A DNA stretch of 64,000 nt from CAVQXR01 sp963717955 (GTDB lineage Bacteria; Actinomycetota; Thermoleophilia; Gaiellales; Gaiellaceae), in assembly GCA_963717955.1 (NCBI GenBank), contig CAVQXR010000001.1, forward strand, positions 558,001 to 622,000, given 5' to 3'. A program made the position numbers and the translations under genes. Shown in pieces: positions 1-11,336 of the stretch (its first letter is position 1; each line of letters opens with the position of its first letter). Under the pieces are notes generated by a model. It saw only the letters and a program-made list of their open reading frames with translations, ran no database searches and was not told the DNA's origin.

Positions 1-2
1 GC

Positions 3-383
3 AAGCGGGCGGCGCGGGACCAGGAGAGCCTCGTGGCGCGGGCTCACGAGCGCCTGGTGAAGGAGCTCCTGCCGGTCGTCGACGACCTCGAGCGCGCGCT
101 CGATGCGGCGGCCGACCACGCCGAGGCGAGGCTCGAAGAGGGGGTGCGTCTCGTCGAGCGCGAGCTGCGCCAGGCGCTGACGCGCGAGGGCCTCGAGGAG
201 ATCGAGACCGCCGGCAGCTTCGACCCGCACGTGCACGAGGCCCTGCTCTCGCAGGCGTCCGACCACGACGACGGAACGATCCTCGAGGTCGTCCAGAAGG
301 GCTACCGGCTCGGCGACCGCGTGCTGCGACCCGCCCGGGTCGTGATCGCCCGGGCCGCGACCGCGGCAGACGGAACCGAGTGA
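3..383 (+). CDS. grpE: GrpE nucleotide exchange factor (5' partial)
   Basis: GrpE releases ADP from DnaK and sits in the cytosol with DnaK/DnaJ. The reading frame is already open at the first bases (KRAARDQESL, typical of the end of the GrpE N-terminal coiled coil), so the true start lies upstream of the window; the GTG at 33 is internal. The visible part holds the end of the coiled coil, the four-helix region (VKELLPVVDDLERAL) and the beta-wing (FDPHVHEALL, VVQKGYRLGDRVLRPARVVI), which contacts DnaK. The stop overlaps the dnaJ GTG start by 4 nt (GTGA), so the two are translationally coupled. dnaK is expected just upstream. Confidence 0.93.
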   Translation, partial: KRAARDQESLVARAHERLVKELLPVVDDLERALDAAADHAEARLEEGVRLVERELRQALTREGLEEIETAGSFDPHVHEALLSQASDHDDGTILEVVQKGYRLGDRVLRPARVVIARAATAADGTE

Positions 384-1444
384 GCGACTGGTACGACATC
401 CTCGGCGTGCCCCGAACGGCCTCACAGGAGGAGATCAAGAAGGCCTACCGGAAGCTCGCCCGAACCCACCATCCCGACCGCAACCCGGACGACTCGCGGG
501 CCGAGGAGCGCTTCAAGGAGATTTCCGCCGCGTACGACGTCCTCGGCGACGCGCAGAAGCGGGAGCAGTACGACCGGCTGGGGGCGGGGGTCGGTGGAGG
601 CTTCGATCCGAGCCAGTTCGGCGATCTCACCGATCTCGGCGATCTGTTCGGCGGCCTCTTCGGAGGCGCCGGCGCCCGCGGGCGGGCGCGCGGGGCGCGT
701 CGAGGCCGCGATCTGGAGGCGGTCGTGACACTCTCGTTCGAGGACTCGCTCGAAGGGGTGACCGCACGGGTGCCGGTCGAGATGGCCGTGCCGTGCGCGA
801 CGTGCGGGGGCAATGGCGCGGCCACTGGCACCTCGCCCGTCATCTGTCCCGAGTGCCGGGGGCGAGGGATCGTCGCCCAGAGCCAGGGGATGTTCGCACT
901 CTCGCAGCCGTGCCCGCGGTGCCACGGGAACGGCACCGTGATCGAGGACCCGTGCACGGCGTGCTCGGGCAGCGGACGCGAGACCGCACGGCGCAGCTTC
1001 CAGGTGAAGATCGCGGCGGGAGTGGCCGACGGGACACGGATCCGGCTCGCCGGGAAGGGCGAGCCGGGCATGAACGGGGGACCTCCGGGCGACCTCTACG
1101 TCATCGCGCGCGTCGCGCCGTCAGCGCTGTTCGAGCGCCGCGGCAACGACCTCTACCTCGACGTGCCCGTCACGTACGGCGAGGCGGCCCTCGGGGCGAA
1201 CGTGGAGATCCCGACCCCCGACGGCCCCGTCGCGCTGAAGGTGCCGGCCGGGTCGCAGGACGGCAGGCTGCTCCGCGTCCGGGACAAGGGCGTGCCGGTG
1301 CTGCGGGGATCGGGCCGCGGGGACCTGATCGCCAAGCTGCGCGTCACAGTCCCGCAGAAGCTGACGAAGGCCGAGCGTGAGGCGATCGAGGCGCTCCAGA
1401 AGGTCTCGCGCGAGAACCCGCGGGAGAGGGTGTTCGCACCGTGA
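380..1444 (+). CDS. dnaJ: Chaperone protein DnaJ (type I Hsp40)
   Basis: This co-chaperone delivers unfolded protein to DnaK and stimulates its ATPase. The 354-residue protein has the J domain at 1-70 with the HPD motif at residues 31-33, a Gly/Phe-rich linker at about 65-110, a zinc domain with four CxxCxGxG-type repeats at about 138-200 (CATCGG, CPECRGRG, CPRCHGNG, CTACSGSG) and the C-terminal beta-sandwich domains, so it is full-length type I. The GTG start overlaps the grpE stop. In actinobacteria the dnaK-grpE-dnaJ-hspR operon is autorepressed by HspR; the operator would be upstream of dnaK, outside this window. Confidence 0.97.
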   Translation: MSDWYDILGVPRTASQEEIKKAYRKLARTHHPDRNPDDSRAEERFKEISAAYDVLGDAQKREQYDRLGAGVGGGFDPSQFGDLTDLGDLFGGLFGGAGARGRARGARRGRDLEAVVTLSFEDSLEGVTARVPVEMAVPCATCGGNGAATGTSPVICPECRGRGIVAQSQGMFALSQPCPRCHGNGTVIEDPCTACSGSGRETARRSFQVKIAAGVADGTRIRLAGKGEPGMNGGPPGDLYVIARVAPSALFERRGNDLYLDVPVTYGEAALGANVEIPTPDGPVALKVPAGSQDGRLLRVRDKGVPVLRGSGRGDLIAKLRVTVPQKLTKAEREAIEALQKVSRENPRERVFAP

Positions 1445-1507
1445 GAGGGACGCGGAATGCGCCGGACCGGTCGGTGAGCCCGCACGCCGCCCGGTGGGGC
1501 CGAGCCG

Positions 1508-1888
1508 ATGGATGACAGGCCGCGGTACATGATCAGCGTCGCGGCCGAGATCGTCGGCGTGCACCCGCAGACGCTGCGCATCTACGAGACGCGCGGGCTC
1601 GTGCGCCCGCGTCGCACGCCGGGCAACACGCGCCTCTACTCGGAGCGCGACCTCGAGCGGCTGCGCTCGATCCAGCGGCTGACGAACGAGGTGGGGCTGA
1701 ACCTCGCTGGCGTCGAGCGCGTGCTCGCGCTCGAGGACGAGATCCAGCGGCTCCGAGGCCAGCTCGCCGCGCTGGAGCGCCAGATCCGCGACGACGTCGA
1801 GCAGGTGCATCGCCAGTACCGGCGGGAGATCGTCCTGTACCGGGATCCCGGCGGCTCGAGGCTGCCGGTTCCCAGAGCGTCGCGGTAG
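1508..1888 (+). CDS. hspR: HspR, MerR-family heat-shock repressor
   Basis: This 126-residue MerR-type protein has an N-terminal winged helix (MISVAAEIVGVHPQTLRIYE, then RGLVRPRRTPGNTRLYSERD at about residues 9-48) and a C-terminal coiled coil (about 75-105) for dimerisation. Its position between dnaJ and clpB identifies it as HspR, which in actinobacteria represses the dnaK operon and clpB through HAIR operators with DnaK as co-repressor. I see no HAIR-like inverted repeat in the 63 nt before it or the 29 nt before clpB, so control is probably from upstream of dnaK. Confidence 0.93.
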   Translation: MDDRPRYMISVAAEIVGVHPQTLRIYETRGLVRPRRTPGNTRLYSERDLERLRSIQRLTNEVGLNLAGVERVLALEDEIQRLRGQLAALERQIRDDVEQVHRQYRREIVLYRDPGGSRLPVPRASR

Positions 1889-1917
1889 TCGAGAGAACGG
1901 AAGGAACTACGGGAACG

Positions 1918-4395
<2,478 letters not shown>

Positions 4396-4404
4396 GCTGG
4401 CGGC

Positions 4405-5118
4405 ATGGCCTCGGCACCGGACCTGCGCCTGAACGAGCCGCTGCGCCTCACGGACGTGCTCGCCGAGGCCGTCCGCGCGTACGGCCGGTGGCTGGCGCCG
4501 CTCGTCGCGATCGGCCTGCTCCAGGCCGGTGCGTTTCTGCTCCAGGAGGTGCTCCCCTGGGGGCCGAACCTCGCGATCCTCGCCGCCGTCTTCGTCGTCT
4601 GCTACGGCCTCGTGATCCGGATGCTCGTCGGCGACGACCTGCGCGTTGCGATCGGCCGGGTCTGGACGTCGCTGCCGCTGCTGCTGCTGCTCGCCGTCGG
4701 GGTCGCCGTCCCCTTCTACCTCGCGCTCAGCTTCCTCATCTTCATCCCGATCGCGGTCATCTGGCTCGCGGTCTTCTCGTACACGATTCCGGCCTCCCTC
4801 CTCGAGGCGCGGGGAGCGGACGGCGCCCAGCCGGTCCTCTCGCGGGCGGCTTGGGCGATCCGGCGCTCGGCCTACCTCGCGCGCGCCGACTTCGGGCACT
4901 CGCTGAGCGTCGTCGTCGTGCTCATGCTCCTCTACCTGTTCGTCGGCGTCATGCTCGCCGGGCTCCTCGCGAGCCTCGGCGACAACAGCCAGAGCGCCGC
5001 GATCGCGATCGTCCAGGTGATCCTCGCGCCGCTCTTCTTCCTCGGCCTCGGCGTGCTCTACTTCTCCCAGCGTGCCCGCGCGGACACGGGCGACCGGCCG
5101 GTGCCGCGCCTGCGGTGA
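4405..5118 (+). CDS. Polytopic membrane protein, unknown function
   Basis: This 237-residue protein has about five hydrophobic helices (for example WLAPLVAIGLLQAGAFLLQ, LLLLLAVGVAVPFYLALSFL, LSVVVVLMLLYLFVGVMLAG, ILAPLFFLGLGVLYF). The soluble segment around residues 130-160 resembles the linker of proteins with several repeated membrane helices of the glycerophosphodiester phosphodiesterase membrane-domain type, but I cannot assign a family. It is followed with a 4-nt GTGA overlap by a 73-codon ORF, so the two are probably co-translated. Confidence 0.75.
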   Translation: MASAPDLRLNEPLRLTDVLAEAVRAYGRWLAPLVAIGLLQAGAFLLQEVLPWGPNLAILAAVFVVCYGLVIRMLVGDDLRVAIGRVWTSLPLLLLLAVGVAVPFYLALSFLIFIPIAVIWLAVFSYTIPASLLEARGADGAQPVLSRAAWAIRRSAYLARADFGHSLSVVVVLMLLYLFVGVMLAGLLASLGDNSQSAAIAIVQVILAPLFFLGLGVLYFSQRARADTGDRPVPRLR

Positions 5119-5336
5119 ACGAGCCGCCACGGCTTCCGGACTGGGCGCTCCAGGAGGTCACCGGGTGGCCCCAGGACGCGTGGGGCGTCCATCACGCTCG
5201 CCTGCTGCTCCGCGACGGCAGGGTGGTCGCTCCGGTCGCCGTGCTTCCGAGCGGCGAGCTCGTGGGCTGGGGCGGTGCCGGCGAGATACCCTTCGGGGCC
5301 GAGGACATCGTGGCAATCGAACGGGCCGACGAGTAG
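5115..5336 (+). CDS. Small hypothetical protein (73 aa)
   Basis: A GTG start overlaps the stop of the upstream membrane protein (GTGA). The product begins VNEPPRLPDWALQEVTGW and has no membrane segment, signal peptide or cysteine motif. The periodic acidic/aromatic composition and tight coupling support a real gene, but I do not recognise a family. Confidence 0.6.
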   Translation: MNEPPRLPDWALQEVTGWPQDAWGVHHARLLLRDGRVVAPVAVLPSGELVGWGGAGEIPFGAEDIVAIERADE

Positions 5337-5345
5337 GGGGCCGGG

Positions 5346-5567
5346 ATGGCCGAGAGCGACGGGCGATCCCGGTGGGGCACGTTCGTCATCGGAGGGCTGA
5401 TCGGGGGAGCCGCGGGCTTCGCGGCCTCACGGCTCCGCGAGCGCCCTCGCCGGGCGCGTCCGCTCGCCGCCCCGGGCCTGGCGGCCTTCGAGCAGGCTCC
5501 GTGCTTCCGCGAGCTCGAGGAGACCGAGCACGAGGCCGTCCGGCGCCAGCCCGAGAGCCGGTCCTGA
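5346..5567 (+). CDS. Small single-pass membrane protein (73 aa)
   Basis: The N-terminus has a Gly/Ala-rich transmembrane helix (GTFVIGGLIGGAAGFAAS, about residues 11-28) followed by an Arg-rich cytosolic stretch and an acidic tail, as in YtxH-like proteins. It is 9 nt after the previous ORF and probably the last gene of that small operon. Function unknown. Confidence 0.6.
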   Translation: MAESDGRSRWGTFVIGGLIGGAAGFAASRLRERPRRARPLAAPGLAAFEQAPCFRELEETEHEAVRRQPESRS

Positions 5568-5588
5568 CCCCGGGCCGCGGCGCTCCGC

Positions 5589-6842
5589 TCACACGAGGAC
5601 GACGATCGCGTTCAGCATGATCTCGGCCGCGAGCGCGGCGTCCGCCGGATCCGCCGACTCGGCGGGATGGTGGCTGATGCCGTCCTTGCACGGGACGAAG
5701 ACCATGGCACTCGGCACGCGCGGCGCCACGCACATCGTGTCGTGGGCGGCGCCCGAGATCATCGTCGTGTAAGGCGCTTCGCTCGCCGCCGCAGCGTCGG
5801 CGAGCGCGCCGACGACCCGGTCGTCCAGCGGGGTGGCGGGCAGCGTCTGGCGCTCGTGGAGCTCCGCGCGCATGCCCCGGGCTGCCGCCGCCCGCTCGGT
5901 GAACGCCCCGATGTCGCGGACGACACCGTGGAAGGCGTCCTCGTCGGGCCCCCGAACGTCGAGCGAGAAGCGGACGCGCTCCGCGATCGCGTTGATCAGC
6001 CCCGGGACGACCTCGATCTCCCCGACGGTGCCGACCGTCGCTTTGCCGGCGGCCCGCACGAGGCGCTCGAGCTCGAGGACCGACTCGGCGAGCACCGTCG
6101 TCGGGTCGAGCCGGAAGCCCATCGGCGTCGCCCCGGCGTGGTCGCCCCGGCCGTGCACGACCACGTCCGCGTGGACGTAGCCGGCGATCGCCCGCACGAT
6201 GCCGATCCGGTTGCCCGTGTCCTGCAGGACACGGGCCTGCTCGATGTGCATCTCGATCCAGCCCACCAGGTCGTCGAGGATCGCGGCGGACTCGCGCCAG
6301 CGGGCCGGCTCGAAGCCGGCTTCCTCGGCGTGCTCCCAGAAGCTCCGCCCGTCGTCGATCGCCCGGTAGGAGTCGCGCAGCTGCTCGTCGCTCACGCGGC
6401 CCGCGACGATCCGGCTGCCGAGCAGCATCTGCCCGAAGCCGGAGCCCTCCTCCTCGATGAAGGACACGAGCTGGAGCGGCAGACCGAGGCCGAGCTCGTC
6501 GCTCAGCCGGCACACCTCGAGCGCCGTCACGACGCCCATCGTCCCGTCGTACTTGCCGCCGTTGCGGTTCGAGTCGCAGTGCGAGCCGATCCCGAAGGCC
6601 CGCTCGCCCGGGGGGCGATTCCGGGCCGTGAGGGTCCCGACCGGGTCGTGCCCGATCTCGAATCCGAGCGTGGCGAGCGCGGCGCCGAGATAGTCGAGCG
6701 TGTTCCGGTAGGCCTCGGTGTAGGCGTACCGGCGCACCGCGTCGCCCGAGAGCGTGAACTCCGGCCCGGCCAGCGTCTCGATGTCCTGCTCGATCCGGGC
6801 CGCGCTGCGGGCGCGGTCGATGCCGATCGGGCTGGTGCTCAT
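5589..6842 (-). CDS. M20-family hydantoinase/carbamoylase amidase
   Basis: This 417-residue amidohydrolase belongs to the Zn/Mn-dependent group that includes N-carbamoyl-L-amino acid hydrolase, allantoate amidohydrolase and ureidoglycolate hydrolase. Family motifs are present: GSHCDSNRNGGKYDGTMGVV (metal-binding His and Asp), EEGSGFGQMLLGSRIVAG (Glu pair), HIEQARVLQ, SGAAHDTM, and a C-terminal VPCKDGISHHPAE that supplies a further His ligand. The ATG at 6842 (MSTSPIGIDR) fits the family N-terminus; the longer frame upstream lacks homologous features. The exact substrate cannot be read from the sequence. It is convergent with the small membrane ORF to the left. Confidence 0.88.
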   Translation of the reverse strand: MSTSPIGIDRARSAARIEQDIETLAGPEFTLSGDAVRRYAYTEAYRNTLDYLGAALATLGFEIGHDPVGTLTARNRPPGERAFGIGSHCDSNRNGGKYDGTMGVVTALEVCRLSDELGLGLPLQLVSFIEEEGSGFGQMLLGSRIVAGRVSDEQLRDSYRAIDDGRSFWEHAEEAGFEPARWRESAAILDDLVGWIEMHIEQARVLQDTGNRIGIVRAIAGYVHADVVVHGRGDHAGATPMGFRLDPTTVLAESVLELERLVRAAGKATVGTVGEIEVVPGLINAIAERVRFSLDVRGPDEDAFHGVVRDIGAFTERAAAARGMRAELHERQTLPATPLDDRVVGALADAAAASEAPYTTMISGAAHDTMCVAPRVPSAMVFVPCKDGISHHPAESADPADAALAAEIMLNAIVVLV

Positions 6843-6914
6843 GGACGTAATCCTTGCACCGGGGCAGGCGTCCTGCACGGGCCGAGACGCCCACTCGCAG
6901 CCGCCGAACGGGGG

Positions 6915-6920
6915 TAGAAT
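6915..6920 (+). promoter_or_regulatory. -10 box TAGAAT
   Basis: Perfect TANNNT six nt before the GTG at 6927; the transcript is probably leaderless. Confidence 0.6.
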
Positions 6921-6926
6921 GGCCGT

Positions 6927-7169
6927 GTGAGCATCCTCGCGATCGTGCTCCTCTCGTGCGCCGTGCTCCTCGTGGTCGGCGCCGAGTGGCCCCGGCTCGC
7001 GGCAGGCATGCGCTCGAGGGCCGCCGAGCGTGACCAGCGCGACCGCGACCGTCGCAGGTCGGAGCTGCACGTGATCGAGGGCGGCGACCGGGACGACTTC
7101 GCCGAGAGCGTTCGCCGAGACCTCGACCAGCTGCCCGTGATCGAGGAGCCGAACGACCGCAAGCGCTGA
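6927..7169 (+). CDS. Small membrane-anchored protein (80 aa)
   Basis: One N-terminal transmembrane helix (ILAIVLLSCAVLLVVGAEWP) is followed by a highly charged cytosolic tail rich in Arg/Asp/Glu. No conserved enzyme motif. A TAGAAT -10 box lies 6 nt before the GTG, which supports expression and the chosen start. It is divergent from the amidase and convergent with the subtilase. Confidence 0.6.
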   Translation: MSILAIVLLSCAVLLVVGAEWPRLAAGMRSRAAERDQRDRDRRRSELHVIEGGDRDDFAESVRRDLDQLPVIEEPNDRKR

Positions 7170-7193
7170 GTCTCGGGCTCGAAGCCCGGAGGC

Positions 7194-9653
7194 TCAGGGA
7201 ACGTGGATCGTGGCCCGCAGCTCGCGGGTGTTCGGAAGGATCGAGGCCACGTTCTCGTCGTTCTTGGCCTCCTGACGGTCGGCGATCCGCACGACGAGCG
7301 AGTGCGAGCCGGAGGCGACCCCCGCGAGCGGCAGGATCGCGGTTCTGCCGTCCTTGCTGAGCCTTCCCGCGCGCCACTGGCGGCCGTCGAGCGTGAACCG
7401 GATCCCGCTCGGGTCGACGCCGCTGCCGCCGTCGGCCACCCTCACCCGGAGCTGACCGCGGGTCGCCGTCGTCGAGAGCAGCCGCGCCGTCGGCCGCGAG
7501 ACGTCGTTGACCCAGAGCCGGAACGCGAACGCTCCGGCGGCCGCCCGCGAGACGGAGTCGAAGACGAGGGAGTACGTCCCGGCGCCAGGCAGCAGCACGG
7601 CTGAGGTCCGGATCCTCTCGCCGAACCGGTCGAGGTAGGGGTTCGTGACGAGCGGCAGCACCGGGATCCCCGCAAGGCGGTTCTCGTCGGCCCCGACGAC
7701 GATCCTCGGCTCGATGCGCGCTCTGGCGGTCTGCGCCACGACGGCGACCCCGAAGTTGGCCGTGCCCGCGGGAATGCTCACACGGAACACCTGCTCGGGG
7801 CCGGCGAGCACGATCGGGATTCCGGCCGGGCTCTCGGGGTAGCGGTACCGCTCGACGATCGCCCGCCCGCGGCGCAGATCGCCCGCGTAGCGCCCCGGCT
7901 TGCGCAGCGTCGTCGCGCGGTGGCGGTCGAGCTCGGGCCGGACGACGCGGAGCCAGAACGGGATGCGGCGAGCCTCGCCGTTGCGGCGCAGCACGACGAA
8001 GCCGCTGCGCTCGCCCTCGGTCGCCCCGGCCGCCGCCGTCACCTCGACCGGAAGGTTGCCGGGTACGGTCGCGGTCGCGGGCACGGAGATCGACGCGCCG
8101 GATGCGCTCTGCTGGAGCTCCACGGTCACGGCCCAGAGGCCCGCGCCTCCGCCCGCATCCGCGAGCTCGACCGTCGTGACGGCCTCGGCGGCGCCGTCGC
8201 TCACGTCGAGCAAGCCGAACCCGAGCGACGAGGGAGAGGCGAAGACGAGCGGCGTCGAGGCGGCCGGCAGATCGACGAGGCCGCCCCCCTGCCGGGTCGA
8301 GCTCGCCTGCGTGGCCTTGGCGCTCGTCGCCCATACGGGCTTGCCGGTCGAAGTGAGCGCCGATTTCACCTGGGCGGGCGTCCAGGACGGGTGGAGCCCG
8401 AGCAGGAGAGCCACGCCACCCGCCACGTGGGGCGCCGCCATGCTCGTGCCCGAGAACGTTCCGAAGTCGGAGCCGGGGACGGCCGAGGCGATCGAGACTC
8501 CCGGGGCTGTCACGTCGGGCTTCGCGGCCAGCCCGCGGGTCGACGGCCCTGCCGCCGAGAACGAGGCGATCACCCCCTGCCCGTTGACGGCGCCGACGGT
8601 GATGGCGGCGGGGGCCGAGCCCGGCGAGCCGACCGACCCGTTCCCCTGCTCCGCGTACTCGTTGCCGGCGGCGACGACCGGGACGACACCGGCCGCGGCC
8701 GCGTTGGCGAGCGCGCGGGCGACGGCATCCCGCGCCGGGGTGATCTCGGGCTCACCGATCGAGAGGTTGATCACGTCCATCCCGTCCGCGACCGCGGCCT
8801 CGATCGCGGCGACGATCTCGGGCGAGTTGCCGTCGAGCCCGAAGCTGTCCGTGGGGATCGTCAGCGCCTTGTAGTTGCCGAGGAACGCCTTCGGCGCGAC
8901 GCCGGAGTACGTGTCGGCGCTGTCCGCCGTGGGCCCACCCGCGGCGATGCCGGCGACGTGCGTCCCGTGGCGCGAGTACACGGGGTCGAACGGCGCCCCG
9001 GCGTGCTGCCAGGCCGCACCCTTCGGCGGGAACGCGCGGGCGACGATCACGCGGGCGCTCGTGTCGGCCGCAGGCCCTCGCGGGAAGCCGGCCGGGGCGG
9101 TGAAGCCGGCGGGGGAGAAGAACGGATGGCCCGCGTCGATCCCGTCGTCGATGATCCCGATCCGGATTCCCTGCCCGGCGTGCTCGAGTCCGGCTCCCCA
9201 GAGCTCGGGCGCGCCGATCTGGGCCGGACTCTCGTCGAGGAGCGCGCGGTAGCGCACGCTGGGGTAGACCGCCGCGACGCCCGGCAGCGCCGCCAGAGCC
9301 TCGACCTCGTGCGTGGGCAGCGACAGCGACATGCCGGCGAGCACGAGCTCGTAGCGCCAACCCACCCGCGCGGTCGGAGCCGCGTCAGCCAGCCGCCGCT
9401 CGAACGCCGCCTGGGCCCGTGAGACAGCAGCGACAGCGCGCGACCCGGTCCCGCGGGACGCCCCGACGGCCGCGGGAGGAGCGTCCAGCTCGACGATGAC
9501 CTGCACCCGGGCTGCCACGGGCGCGAACGGCCGCGCTGCGCCGGCCGTCGGGGGGGCGACGAGCGCTGCGAGCAGGAGCGGGAGGAGAAGTCGGCGAAGG
9601 ATGTCGAAGATGCTAGCGACGAACCTGAGGCGGACCAGCCCCTGAACGCACAC
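7194..9653 (-). CDS. Secreted subtilisin-like serine protease (S8)
   Basis: This 819-residue exported protease has a hydrophobic signal segment (LRRLLLPLLLAALVAPP), an inhibitor-I9-like propeptide region, then the S8 catalytic domain with all three catalytic residues: Asp in GIRIGIIDDGID (about residue 166), His in HGTHVAGIAAGG (about 229) and Ser in GTSMAAPHVAGG (about 403). The C-terminal half consists of beta-rich domains (about 470-819), including a segment like a pre-peptidase C-terminal domain and an Ig-like module ending in the family-typical RATIHVP. A GTG start at 9653 is the longest option; starts a few codons later would also keep the signal peptide. Confidence 0.9.
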   Translation of the reverse strand: MCVQGLVRLRFVASIFDILRRLLLPLLLAALVAPPTAGAARPFAPVAARVQVIVELDAPPAAVGASRGTGSRAVAAVSRAQAAFERRLADAAPTARVGWRYELVLAGMSLSLPTHEVEALAALPGVAAVYPSVRYRALLDESPAQIGAPELWGAGLEHAGQGIRIGIIDDGIDAGHPFFSPAGFTAPAGFPRGPAADTSARVIVARAFPPKGAAWQHAGAPFDPVYSRHGTHVAGIAAGGPTADSADTYSGVAPKAFLGNYKALTIPTDSFGLDGNSPEIVAAIEAAVADGMDVINLSIGEPEITPARDAVARALANAAAAGVVPVVAAGNEYAEQGNGSVGSPGSAPAAITVGAVNGQGVIASFSAAGPSTRGLAAKPDVTAPGVSIASAVPGSDFGTFSGTSMAAPHVAGGVALLLGLHPSWTPAQVKSALTSTGKPVWATSAKATQASSTRQGGGLVDLPAASTPLVFASPSSLGFGLLDVSDGAAEAVTTVELADAGGGAGLWAVTVELQQSASGASISVPATATVPGNLPVEVTAAAGATEGERSGFVVLRRNGEARRIPFWLRVVRPELDRHRATTLRKPGRYAGDLRRGRAIVERYRYPESPAGIPIVLAGPEQVFRVSIPAGTANFGVAVVAQTARARIEPRIVVGADENRLAGIPVLPLVTNPYLDRFGERIRTSAVLLPGAGTYSLVFDSVSRAAAGAFAFRLWVNDVSRPTARLLSTTATRGQLRVRVADGGSGVDPSGIRFTLDGRQWRAGRLSKDGRTAILPLAGVASGSHSLVVRIADRQEAKNDENVASILPNTRELRATIHVP

Positions 9654-9681
9654 TTAACGCCGACCACCGCGGGGCGCAGGC

Positions 9682-9687
9682 TAGAAT
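9682..9687 (+). promoter_or_regulatory. -10 box TAGAAT for tRNA-Leu
   Basis: Located 14 nt before the mature tRNA 5' end. Confidence 0.5.
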
Positions 9688-9701
9688 CGACCATCACCCG
9701 C

Positions 9702-9785
9702 GCGGATGTGGCGGAACTGGTAGACGCGCACGGTTCAGGTCCGTGTGGGGGCAACTCCGTGGAGGTTCGAGTCCTCTCATCCGCA
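9702..9785 (+). tRNA. tRNA-Leu (anticodon CAG)
   Basis: The 84-nt cloverleaf has acceptor arms GCGGATG/CATCCGC with discriminator A, a D arm (GCGGAACTGGTAGACGC), anticodon stem CACGG/CCGTG with loop TTCAGGT (anticodon CAG), a long class II variable arm and a T arm with TTCGAGT. CCA is not encoded. The class II arm and A73 fit leucine. Confidence 0.95.
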
Positions 9786-9888
9786 CTGGAAAAGCAGGCC
9801 TGTCGTCACACCCGAACCCCCCGAGCAACAGCCAACAGCCTTCGATCGAGCGTTCAGCGGTCCGCGGCAGGGGACGATTCGTCTCCTG

Positions 9889-10839
9889 GTGGGAAGGGCC
9901 TACGCATTCGTCAGGACGACCCGCGGCAAGCGGATCTTCAACACCGCGATCACGCTCGTCGCGCTCGCGGTGTCGGCCCTCGCCGCTCGGCATTTCGCGT
10001 CCACGGGCTGGCCGCTCGAGCACGCGAACCCCAAGCTGCTCGCGGCCGCCGGCCTGCTCTTCGTGCTCTCCTACCCGCTGAAGGCCTACGGCTGGCACCG
10101 CCTGTTCCGCCCCGACGAGCGGCCCCATGCGATGTCGCTCGCCGCGGCGGGCGGCGCCGCCTCGGTCACCGGAGCGGCGCTGCCGGGTCGTTTCGACGAT
10201 GCGGTCAGGATCGCGGTCGTGCGCCGCTACCCGAGCTGCCCCTCCGGGATCGGCACGCTCTCCCTCTCGCTCTTCACGCTCGGGCTGGTCGATGCGGCGG
10301 CGCTGATGCCGTTGAGCGCGACCGCTGCCGCCACCTCGAGCGGGTCGCCCGCACTGCGGGTCGGCCTCGCGATCGTCGCGGCGGCCGGGCTCGGCGCGGG
10401 AGTGGTGATCTGGGCGATGCCGAGGGTGGTCGCGAGCGGCCGCCTCCTGCGCTTCCGGATCGCCCGCTGGATCGGACACCGTGCGACACCGCTCCGCGAG
10501 GCCTCGCGGGCGGGCGCGCTCGTCTTTGCGTCCTGGGGCGTGCGGGCGGTGGCCCTCTTCCTGCTGCTCGCGGCCATGGACATCAGCATCTCGTTCCCGC
10601 TCGCGGTCGGCTTCCTCTGCGCCGCCGCCGCGTCGGGAGCCCTCCCGATCGCGCCCGCCGGCGCCGCGACCCAGGCGGGCGCGGGAGCCGCGATGCTCGC
10701 CGCCTCCGGCGTCGGCACACAGCGCGCGATCGACTACGCGGTGAGCGCGCAGGCGATGCTGATCCTCGCTGGCGCGGCCGTCCTGCTCTTCGCCGCGGTG
10801 TGGCACACGGGTCAGCGGCTGCAGGCGCGGCGCGCGTAG
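9889..10839 (+). CDS. UPF0104/LPG-synthase-TM-like integral membrane protein
   Basis: The product (about 316 residues from GTG 9889) has 7-8 hydrophobic helices with the arrangement of the lysylphosphatidylglycerol synthase transmembrane (UPF0104) family, including the late Gly/Ala-rich GALPIAPAGAATQAGAGAA segment typical of that family's PxPGGxG-like loop. Such proteins are flippase-like or associated with envelope glycolipid synthesis. The frame is open upstream into the tRNA gene, so I place the start at the first GTG after the tRNA that precedes the first helix; this is uncertain. Confidence 0.75.
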   Translation: MGRAYAFVRTTRGKRIFNTAITLVALAVSALAARHFASTGWPLEHANPKLLAAAGLLFVLSYPLKAYGWHRLFRPDERPHAMSLAAAGGAASVTGAALPGRFDDAVRIAVVRRYPSCPSGIGTLSLSLFTLGLVDAAALMPLSATAAATSSGSPALRVGLAIVAAAGLGAGVVIWAMPRVVASGRLLRFRIARWIGHRATPLREASRAGALVFASWGVRAVALFLLLAAMDISISFPLAVGFLCAAAASGALPIAPAGAATQAGAGAAMLAASGVGTQRAIDYAVSAQAMLILAGAAVLLFAAVWHTGQRLQARRA

Positions 10840-10855
10840 CCCGGGCGCTCAGAGC

Positions 10856-11248
10856 TCAGGCCGGTTCGACGATCTCGGCGTCGCGAACGTCGCCCGCGGC
10901 CGGCGCACCGTAGGCGAACACGAGCACGTCGCGCTCACCCCGGTTCTGGACGAGGACAGTGGTCCCGGGCTGGACGATCGCGATCCCGCGCGGAGGAAGC
11001 TCGACGGTCTCGGGCGGCTCGCCGAGCTCGAGCGTGAGCGTACCCTGGAGGACGAGGAAGACCTCCTCCTGCGTCCGTTCCCGGTGCCGGCGGCCGGAGG
11101 CTCCGGGCGGGTAGCGCCACACGTTGGCCCGGGAGTGCACCAGGCCGCGCTCCGTGCCCAGCTCGACGATCGTGCGCGCGGGCTCGTCGGGCCGCCAGCT
11201 CGGCTTCTCGAATCGCTGGTCTTCGGGGAGGAGGACCGTGTGGCCCAC
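10856..11248 (-). CDS. Cupin-domain protein
   Basis: This 130-residue single-domain cupin has motif 1 PPGASGRRHRERTQEEVFLV (H at the metal-ligand positions, E of the EE pair) and motif 2 PPRGIAIVQPGTTVLVQNRG. The second metal His is replaced by a non-His residue, so metal binding is not certain. Substrate unknown. A TAGAAT box 6 nt before the GTG start (on the minus strand) supports the start. It diverges from the small membrane genes at 11337. Confidence 0.8.
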   Translation of the reverse strand: MGHTVLLPEDQRFEKPSWRPDEPARTIVELGTERGLVHSRANVWRYPPGASGRRHRERTQEEVFLVLQGTLTLELGEPPETVELPPRGIAIVQPGTTVLVQNRGERDVLVFAYGAPAAGDVRDAEIVEPA

Positions 11249-11254
11249 GGCGGC

Positions 11255-11260
11255 ATTCTA
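11255..11260 (-). promoter_or_regulatory. -10 box TAGAAT
   Basis: Minus-strand TAGAAT 6 nt before the cupin GTG at 11248. Confidence 0.55.
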
Positions 11261-11322
11261 TGGCCATCCGGACGGCGTCCGGGACCTGCTCGCGGCCGGC
11301 AGGGGCATCCGAGGCTCGCTGG

Positions 11323-11328
11323 TACGCT
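11323..11328 (+). promoter_or_regulatory. -10 box TACGCT
   Basis: Eight nt before the ATG at 11337. Confidence 0.5.
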
Positions 11329-11336
11329 CAGCGCGG

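Noticed and set aside
9745..9888. Longer start of the UPF0104-like gene inside the tRNA-Leu gene
   Set aside because: The first 15 or so codons would be tRNA sequence; the GTG at 9889 is the first plausible start after it.
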